From the NCBI GenBank assembly GCA_022600255.1, contig JAHZKU010000240.1, positions 1 through 11,031 of the forward strand: a DNA stretch of 11,031 nt, in the 5' to 3' direction. A program made the translations under genes and the position numbers. Each line of letters opens with the position of its first letter. Within the stretch, counting starts at the first letter, position 1. The notes beneath the pieces are model-generated. The model was not told where the DNA came from, made no database searches, and was given only the letters and a program-made list of their open reading frames with translations. Below are positions 1 through 4,112 of the stretch, in pieces. Source of the DNA: Actinomycetes bacterium (GTDB taxonomy: Bacteria; Actinomycetota; Actinomycetes; S36-B12; GCA-2699445).

Positions 1-67
1 GCCGCACCTGGCTGCCGCCGACGGGACGGTCGCGGGGATCGATGCAGAGCTCGATGGCGGAAGTCAC
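1..67 (-). CDS. N-terminus of a probable second pirin-family protein (cut by window edge)
   Basis: On the minus strand a GTG at 67-65 overlaps the TGA stop of the DUF5996 gene (66-64) as GTGA, the usual layout for translational coupling. The frame then stays open to the window edge. The visible residues are MTSAIELCIDPRDRPVGGSQ followed by VR. The pattern I-E-L-x-I-D-x-R-x-R-x-x-G-G resembles the N-terminal strand of bacterial pirins, which commonly begin with a stretch like IELVIDARRRDLGG. Only about 22 residues can be read, and the metal-binding His motifs would lie outside the window, so the family call is an inference from a short match. The existence of a coupled downstream gene is better supported than its identity. 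Confidence 0.5.
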   Translation of the reverse strand, partial: MTSAIELCIDPRDRPVGGSQVR

Positions 68-1035
68 GGCGCCGCCTCGTTTCGTTTCTGCCACCACTCC
101 GGTCCTTCGGGGTGGTGGCATTCGAGGGTTGCGCGGTCCCATTGGGCCAGTTCGGCGGCTGCAGCGTGGGTGGTGTCGAAGAACGAAGCGAGCATGCCAT
201 CCGGATCCTCAGCTGTGGCCACTGTCGCGTAGGGAAGGGCGAACTCGCCGAGGTCGTCCAGCCAGAACGCTTCGGCTGGTTGTACCTGGGCGGTCGAGAA
301 ACCGTCCGGGGTTGGGTACGCGTAGGCGTAGAAGATCGGGTCGGGGGCGTCTCTGTTGCCTGGCCAGAAGCCGACGCTGGTGACTTCGTGCGAGTACGCC
401 TCTCGGGCGACATCGTCGGGGAAGTTGGGGATCCCGCCGGGGTGATCCGGTGCGGTTCTTCCCGAGAATCGGGTGGTGGCCAGGTCGAAGCTGCCCCAGA
501 AAAAGTGCACGGGACTGGCTTTGCCTTTGAACCATGACCGGAACCGGGTGAGGGCACGGTCGGTTTGCACCAATGCTCGCCAGAGCGAGTGTGCATGGTC
601 GGGTTCGTAGTTTCGTTCGACGGTATCTTGGCCGAAGGGAATCGCGTCGGGGATTTCGCTCGGCATCGGGTTGATGGTCACCGGCATGGCGACTGACTCC
701 ATTGCGTGGAGGACCGCTCGATGGAAGTCGGCAACGGATTGAGATCGGAGCGGGATTGTTCTTTGGTGGCCGGTGGTGGTGTGGATGTTGAGGCGGTGGT
801 CGGTGAAGTCGAACTCGAGTTCGACGCCCTCGTGCCCGATGGGGATCAGGGACGTGCGTAGGCCTTTGGTCGACACGTAGAGGGGCACGCTCCAAGAATG
901 GTTCAGCCAGGGCGCGTAGCCGAGCCGGATCTTGCCGACGACTTGGGTCCATAGGTGAACCGCTTCGAGGGTGTCGATCCATCCGTCGGTCGGCAGTGCT
1001 GGCCAACCGTTGTGCGGTGCGGGTGTGTTGGTCAT
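64..1035 (-). CDS. DUF5996 family protein
   Basis: A protein of about 323 residues that I recognise as DUF5996, a family of unknown function common in actinobacteria and proteobacteria. Typical features are the early W-P-A-L-P, the L-W-T-Q-V-V-G-K-I-R-L segment, the H-F-F-W-G-S-F-D-L motif in the middle and the aromatic-rich C-terminal half (F-Y-A-Y-A-Y-P-T-P). There is no signal peptide or membrane segment, so it is probably cytosolic. Two starts are possible. An ATG at 1062 overlaps the pirin stop (ATGA) but has no Shine-Dalgarno. The ATG at 1035 has GAAGGAA five bases upstream, so I chose it; the longer form would add nine residues. It lies in an apparent operon between a pirin and a probable second pirin. 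No catalytic residues can be assigned and no function should be inferred beyond the neighbourhood. Confidence 0.85.
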   Translation of the reverse strand: MTNTPAPHNGWPALPTDGWIDTLEAVHLWTQVVGKIRLGYAPWLNHSWSVPLYVSTKGLRTSLIPIGHEGVELEFDFTDHRLNIHTTTGHQRTIPLRSQSVADFHRAVLHAMESVAMPVTINPMPSEIPDAIPFGQDTVERNYEPDHAHSLWRALVQTDRALTRFRSWFKGKASPVHFFWGSFDLATTRFSGRTAPDHPGGIPNFPDDVAREAYSHEVTSVGFWPGNRDAPDPIFYAYAYPTPDGFSTAQVQPAEAFWLDDLGEFALPYATVATAEDPDGMLASFFDTTHAAAAELAQWDRATLECHHPEGPEWWQKRNEAAP

Positions 1036-1040
1036 CTCGT

Positions 1041-1047
1041 TTCCTTC
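1041..1047 (-). promoter_or_regulatory. Ribosome binding site of the DUF5996 gene
   Basis: On the minus strand GAAGGAA lies five bases before the ATG at 1035 and is the best Shine-Dalgarno in this operon. It favours the internal start at 1035 over the ATGA-overlap start at 1062, which has no such sequence upstream. Confidence 0.6.
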
Positions 1048-1058
1048 GGTTTGGTTAC

Positions 1059-1781
1059 TCATCGAATGGCACCCGTGGTCCAGACCAACAGTTCGGCGCC
1101 TTCGTCGGCTGCGGTCATCGCAATGCCGTCAGCGCCGGAGAGTCGGACCGCGTCGCCGGTGGCCAGTATTCCCTGAGATTCCAGGTCGGCGCTGCCTTTG
1201 GCCACGAAGACGTGGCCGAAGTCCGCGCCCGGCACGGTGACTCGCTCACCAGCCCCAAGACGGCCGCCCCACAGCACGGCGGCGCTCTGTTGAATCGAGA
1301 TTGCCGCATCGTGACCCTGGCCAGACGCGATCGGCACCAGGCCGCCGCCAGCGAGTTGATCGTTGATGTCGAGCTGCTGGTAGCCGGGATCGATCGATTG
1401 GGTGTCGGGCAGCACCCACATCTGAATGAAGTGCATCTCATCGGACTTGCTGTGGTTCTTCTCCGAGTGCCAAATCCCGCGGCCTGCGCTCATGCGCTGC
1501 GCCAGGCCCGGATAGATCAGGCCTCGGTTTCCCTCGGAGTCCTTGTGCTCGAGCTCGCCATCGAGTACCCAGGTGATGATTTCCATGTCACGATGCGGGT
1601 GAGTGTCGAATCCCGTGCCGCCAGCAACACGATCATCATTGAGAACCAAAAGCTGGCCGTGATTGGTGTTGGCCGGTGAGTAATGGCCACCGAAACTGAA
1701 CGAGTGCTTGGAGTCAAGCCAGCCAGCCCGTGTGTGGAATCGGTCAGCTGACCTGCGAATGTCGATCGTTGATTTGGTCAT
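1059..1781 (-). CDS. Pirin family protein (YhaK-like bicupin)
   Basis: A 240-residue cupin protein of the pirin family; bacterial pirins of this size include YhaK and quercetin 2,3-dioxygenase-type members. The N-terminal cupin carries the metal-site pattern in order: H61-x-H63 in the segment HPHRDMEIITWVLDGELEH, then H105-x-E107 in the segment S-A-G-R-G-I-W-H-S-E. These four residues correspond to the Fe-binding His, His, His and Glu of pirins. A second, degenerate cupin fills the C-terminal half. No signal peptide is visible, so it is cytosolic. The start at 1781 has only a weak Shine-Dalgarno (AGG). It is the first gene of the minus-strand operon and is divergent from the MarR gene across a 62-bp region with a palindrome, so MarR control is likely. 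The real substrate cannot be read from sequence: family members include quercetinases, redox-responsive co-regulators and uncharacterised proteins. Confidence 0.9.
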   Translation of the reverse strand: MTKSTIDIRRSADRFHTRAGWLDSKHSFSFGGHYSPANTNHGQLLVLNDDRVAGGTGFDTHPHRDMEIITWVLDGELEHKDSEGNRGLIYPGLAQRMSAGRGIWHSEKNHSKSDEMHFIQMWVLPDTQSIDPGYQQLDINDQLAGGGLVPIASGQGHDAAISIQQSAAVLWGGRLGAGERVTVPGADFGHVFVAKGSADLESQGILATGDAVRLSGADGIAMTAADEGAELLVWTTGAIR

Positions 1782-1810
1782 GACCTGAACAACAGCGTCT
1801 TCTGTGTATT

Positions 1811-1828
1811 TATTTCCGACCGGAAATA
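1811..1828. promoter_or_regulatory. 18-bp palindrome, candidate MarR operator
   Basis: TATTTCCGACCGGAAATA consists of perfect 8-bp arms (TATTTCCG / CGGAAATA) around a 2-bp centre. It lies in the 62-bp divergent gap between the pirin and MarR genes, 15 bp before the MarR start. Its size, symmetry and position fit a MarR dimer site that could control both directions. No clean -35/-10 pair could be assigned on either strand; the AT-rich stretch from 1807 may contain the -10 elements. Confidence 0.7.
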
Positions 1829-1843
1829 GATGTAGGATGGCTC

Positions 1844-2296
1844 ATGGCCGACCCTACATTCATGGACACATGGAGACACTTGCTCCGCTACCACCGCACC
1901 ACCATGGCGGTCATGGACCAGCACCTCCGAGCCACGTTCGGTCGATCGCTCGACGACTATGACGTGCTCCATCAGCTGAGTGTCCACGACGGCCCAATGC
2001 GCATGGGTGAGCTCGCCGAGCAACTGCTCGTGGCGAACAGCTCATGCAACCGAATCGTCGGGCGCCTCGAGAAGGACGAACTCATCGAACGGAGCCACGG
2101 AGACTCCGATGGCCGTGTGGTCTTCGCCAACCTCGCCCCGAAGGGCAAGAAGCTGCGGCGCCGCATGGCTGCGGTCCACACTCGAGACATCGAAGCCCTA
2201 TTCGGCTCACGACTCACGACAACCCAATCATCCGAACTCGGCGCAATCCTGCAACGACTGCTCACAACAGACACCGGGAACGACGTCAAAGACTGA
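1844..2296 (+). CDS. MarR family transcriptional regulator
   Basis: A 150-residue winged-helix regulator of standard MarR length. Helical dimerisation segments lie at both ends (about 5-35 and 105-145). The DNA-binding domain covers about 36-100: the R-M-G-E-L-A-E-Q-L-L helix, then the recognition helix around 64-76 (S-S-C-N-R-I-V-G-R-L-E), then the wing at about 83-97 with the conserved D-x-D-G-R. Cys68, the only cysteine in the protein, lies in the recognition helix. The ATG at 1844 has AGGA 6 bases upstream (1834-1837). It is divergent from the pirin-DUF5996 operon and shares the palindrome at 1811-1828, so autoregulation plus control of the pirin operon is the simplest reading. The ligand or stress signal is unknown. 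Confidence 0.92.
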   Translation: MADPTFMDTWRHLLRYHRTTMAVMDQHLRATFGRSLDDYDVLHQLSVHDGPMRMGELAEQLLVANSSCNRIVGRLEKDELIERSHGDSDGRVVFANLAPKGKKLRRRMAAVHTRDIEALFGSRLTTTQSSELGAILQRLLTTDTGNDVKD

Positions 2297-2629
2297 TGTG
2301 GCCTGGCCTGGTCCCTGTCGGAGTCCCCCAGGCGGGTGCACGCCGGCGTCGCAGGCAGGACCAAGGGCGACCTCCTACCCCTGCCGACAAACGCCCGGAT
2401 GACGACAGGCGCTTTGGACCGGGTGGCACTACTTGTCAGATTTCTGACTTCGCTGCACGGTATTGGCAATCGCGAGATGCTGGATTGCCTGGCGTTTAGG
2501 GTCCGTTTGTTAGGCAGCAGAGTCGGGTGTCGACTAATTCTGCCTTCTCCATGTGGACGTTTGTCGACAGTTGTGCCGCGCGGCCATCCTGTTCAGGTTG
2601 CTTTCGATCAGGCGAAATCAGGGTTTCGA
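2297..2629. other. 333-bp gene-free spacer between convergent MarR and toxin genes
   Basis: No open frame here has coding character or a ribosome binding site. Three things are visible. First, a weak hairpin just after the MarR stop: GCCTGG at 2306-2311 pairs with CCAGGC at 2328-2333 across a 16-base loop, without a T tract, so it is a poor terminator. Second, a perfect short inverted repeat, GTCAGA-TT-TCTGAC, at 2435-2448. Third, TGTCGAC-type palindromes at 2528 and 2562, listed separately. The segment 2476-2520 holds TGCCT and AGGCA in inverted orientation with GTTTGTTAGGC at its right end. Confidence 0.6.
2528..2569. repeat. Left-flank pair of TGTCGAC palindromes
   Basis: TGTCGAC occurs at 2528-2534 and TGTCGACA at 2562-2569. 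The second is embedded in ACGTTTGTCGACAG, closely matching CCGTTTGTCGACTG at 3762-3775 beyond the other side of the toxin-antitoxin pair. A related CCGTTTGTTAG stands at 2502-2512. These are the only TGTCGAC copies in the window apart from the three right-flank copies, so the boxes bracket the toxin-antitoxin module. Their function is unknown. Confidence 0.55.
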
Positions 2630-2983
2630 CTACTTCGTTTCGTTGGGGTGGCTTGTCGCGACTCGGATTAGGACAACCTCACCTGCCTGTTTGCTGGTGG
2701 CCTCAACCACGTAGTACCAGATTCGCGCGCCGCCTGGCACCTTGTATTGCCACTGCACATACGTGCGCGTATCTCGGACAACTGTTCGCAGGTCGCCTTT
2801 GAGTGGATAACACTTTTCCGTGATCACGCGCGGCGTCTGGGTGAGCCAATCCCAGGCATCTGCCATCGCGTTGCGCTTGGTTGCTACGAGGTCGCGCCAC
2901 CCATTGGCGGCGTTGTTGGACCCGAATCGTATGACGTATTCGGATCGCTTTACCGGCCGGTGGACGTCACGCTTCTTGGTCAT
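2630..2983 (-). CDS. RelE/ParE-like toxin of a type II toxin-antitoxin system
   Basis: A basic 117-residue protein with the layout of actinobacterial RelE/ParE-like toxins. It has a Y-V-I-R-F strand near residue 16, a helical G-W-R-D-L-V-A-T-K-R-N-A-M-A-D-A-W-D-W-L segment, then Y-P-L-K-G-D-L, W-Q-Y-K-V-P-G-G-A-R-I-W-Y-Y-V-V, and the C-terminal H-P-N-E-T-K tail typical of this branch. RelE-type members cleave mRNA on the ribosome and ParE-type members poison gyrase; the sequence alone does not say which applies here. The ATG overlaps the antitoxin stop (ATGA, 2980-2983) and has no Shine-Dalgarno of its own. Its translation is therefore probably coupled to that of the antitoxin, as is usual for these pairs. 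The frame is intact. Confidence 0.8.
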   Translation of the reverse strand: MTKKRDVHRPVKRSEYVIRFGSNNAANGWRDLVATKRNAMADAWDWLTQTPRVITEKCYPLKGDLRTVVRDTRTYVQWQYKVPGGARIWYYVVEATSKQAGEVVLIRVATSHPNETK

Positions 2984-3444
2984 ACCGGTCGAGACACCGG
3001 CTCGGAATCAGTCAACCAGTCGATATCTGAACTATCGCGAGGAATACCAGCCGCATAGGCCTGTGCCGTTGCTTCCCAGCCCCGGACTGAAGCAGATAGG
3101 GGCTCGAAACGGTCAACGGCAGCACAGCCGCGCGCCAGACTCACCAATTCGTCGGCAAGCTGCTGCTGTTCTCGTTCGCTAAGGAACGTCATCCAGGGGA
3201 AGGCAGCGTGGAGCCCTTGCACGAAGGTCGTCGGTGATTCCACAACTGCAGCTGCCACGATACTGGCAGCGAACCGTAGCCCATCGCGGCTATTCTGTGC
3301 CGTTTGTGCGGTGGTGAGCACCAAGTCTTGGCCATCACGGCGGGTGATCGTAACTGAACCGTGTTCGGCGGCCTCAGCGACGTCGTTCGGAGAGCGCAAC
3401 AACTCCGAGAAGGTAGCTGTGGACGTTTCTCCCTTGGTTTCCAT
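2980..3444 (-). CDS. Phd/YefM-like antitoxin (prevent-host-death family)
   Basis: About 154 residues from the ATG at 3444. The N-terminal 50 residues have the Phd/YefM look: T-F-S-E-L-L-R-S-P-N-D-V-A, then S-V-T-I-T-R-R-D-G-Q-D-L-V-L-T. These form the DNA-binding and dimerisation domain that also represses the operon. A long, mostly helical C-terminal part (about 50-154, with S-E-R-E-Q-Q-Q-L-A-D-E-L near the middle) should contain the toxin-neutralising segment; it is longer than in the classical 70-90-residue antitoxins. An in-frame ATG at 3450 and the longer frame to 3540 are alternatives. I reject the 3540 start because it runs through the promoter. I prefer 3444 because the -10 box ends 7 bases before it, which suits a leaderless mRNA; 3450 cannot be excluded. 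The gene ends in a 4-bp overlap with the toxin. Confidence 0.82.
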   Translation of the reverse strand: METKGETSTATFSELLRSPNDVAEAAEHGSVTITRRDGQDLVLTTAQTAQNSRDGLRFAASIVAAAVVESPTTFVQGLHAAFPWMTFLSEREQQQLADELVSLARGCAAVDRFEPLSASVRGWEATAQAYAAGIPRDSSDIDWLTDSEPVSRPV

Positions 3445-3450
3445 ATCCAT

Positions 3451-3479
3451 AGTATTCAGAAGTAGTTCTGATGTGTCAA
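3451..3479 (-). promoter_or_regulatory. Promoter of the toxin-antitoxin operon (leaderless)
   Basis: On the minus strand TTGACA (3479-3474) is a perfect -35. A 17-bp spacer leads to AATACT (3456-3451), a 4/6 match to the -10 consensus. The expected transcription start, about 7 bases after the -10, falls on the ATG at 3444, giving an mRNA without a 5' leader. No Shine-Dalgarno precedes either ATG (3450 or 3444), consistent with leaderless initiation, which is frequent in actinobacteria. Confidence 0.65.
3456..3471. promoter_or_regulatory. Inverted repeat TCAGAA-N4-TTCTGA, candidate antitoxin operator
   Basis: Perfect 6-bp arms (TCAGAA 3456-3461, TTCTGA 3466-3471) around GTAG fill the spacer between the -35 and -10 of the toxin-antitoxin promoter and touch the -10. 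Binding there would block RNA polymerase, the standard autoregulation of Phd/YefM-type operons. A related but tighter repeat, GTCAGATTTCTGAC, lies beyond the toxin gene at 2435-2448. Confidence 0.6.
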
Positions 3480-4112
3480 TAGATCGCCAACGCGGCTTCA
3501 GCCCACATCGCGGGCGGGCACTACCAGTCCCCGACCTCAAGCGAACACATGAGCAGGCGGCGGGCCTGATTCACCGAAACCAGCCGCAGAACGGGCTGAT
3601 TGTCGACAGGCGGAGCAACCTGTAAGTCCGCAGATAGGTCCGTATGACGGCGGGTCGAGGAGAGACAGGTTGGCGATTGTCGACAGCCTCAACCTCCTGC
3701 AGCTCCGCAAAACGGTCCGGTAATCGATTGGGGCTGTCTGCTGCGCATTCGCGGAGATGGCCCGTTTGTCGACTGTCTGTGCGCGCTTTGAGAGTTGAAT
3801 CTGCTCGGCCCGTGGGGCTGTCTCGATGCATGAAGTCCGGCTACTTCTCGTGATAGTGGTCACACGGGGTTAGTCTTGTCTGGATCGCGGTCTGCTGATT
3901 CTTGCCGTGGTACGTGGTGTTGTCGAGCCTGTTTCGGCTCATCTTCCGGGGGGAATGTGTGTTGGTGTGCCTGTTGCGCTGTTGCTCCTGGTGGGCTGAC
4001 CAGCAAGCCTGTTGATTCTGCGAGGCGTACGATGGAAGTTGGCGGAGGTGCGGTCCCCTCGGGCATGTGCTCCAGAGCCCCATCGTGCGTCCTGGCTATC
4101 GGATGGGGTGTC
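3480..4112. other. About 630-bp gene-free region between the antitoxin promoter and the cyclase gene
   Basis: Frames across this region are short or cysteine- and arginine-rich and resemble no protein I recognise. The left half (3598-3823) holds the TGTCGACA tandem repeat listed separately. The right half is the upstream region of the GGDEF gene. It has a perfect small hairpin, GAGCC-TGTTTC-GGCTC, at 3925-3940. I found no convincing -35/-10 pair. I looked for the conserved cores of the c-di-GMP riboswitch (GGCAAA and GCAAAGC type) and did not see them. A leader for the cyclase gene with local structure is plausible but unproven. Confidence 0.55.
3598..3773. repeat. Degenerate tandem repeat with 77-bp period built on TGTCGACA
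   Basis: GATTGTCGACAG occurs identically at 3598-3609 and 3675-3686. The downstream words recur in the same order: CAACCT (3616, 3690), TCCGCA (3627, 3704) and GGTCCG (3637, 3714). The offsets are 77, 74, 77 and 77 bp, so these are two diverged copies of one unit. A third, more degraded copy begins with TGTCGAC at 3767; it shares GGGGCTGTCT (3730-3739 and 3814-3823) with the second. The first unit also contains the inverted repeat CAACCTGT (3616-3623) / ACAGGTTG (3665-3672). No protein reading explains it. Confidence 0.65.

Noticed and set aside
112..537. Plus-strand frame of about 141 codons across the DUF5996 gene
   Set aside because: It overlaps a well-supported gene in antisense, is low-complexity in composition and resembles no protein.
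3537..3863. Minus-strand frames of 86-108 codons across the repeat region
   Set aside because: They only read through the TGTCGACA repeat units in one frame, and have no ribosome binding site and no plausible protein character.
3876..4112. N-terminal extension of the cyclase frame by 79 residues
   Set aside because: The extension is rich in Cys and Trp pairs, has no Shine-Dalgarno at its first ATG and no similarity to a domain. The PAS domain begins just after the ATG at 4113. The ATG at 4032 remains a possible alternative.
3841..4112. Possible c-di-GMP riboswitch upstream of the cyclase
   Set aside because: The conserved GGCAAA and GCAAAGC core segments of the GEMM class are absent on the coding strand.
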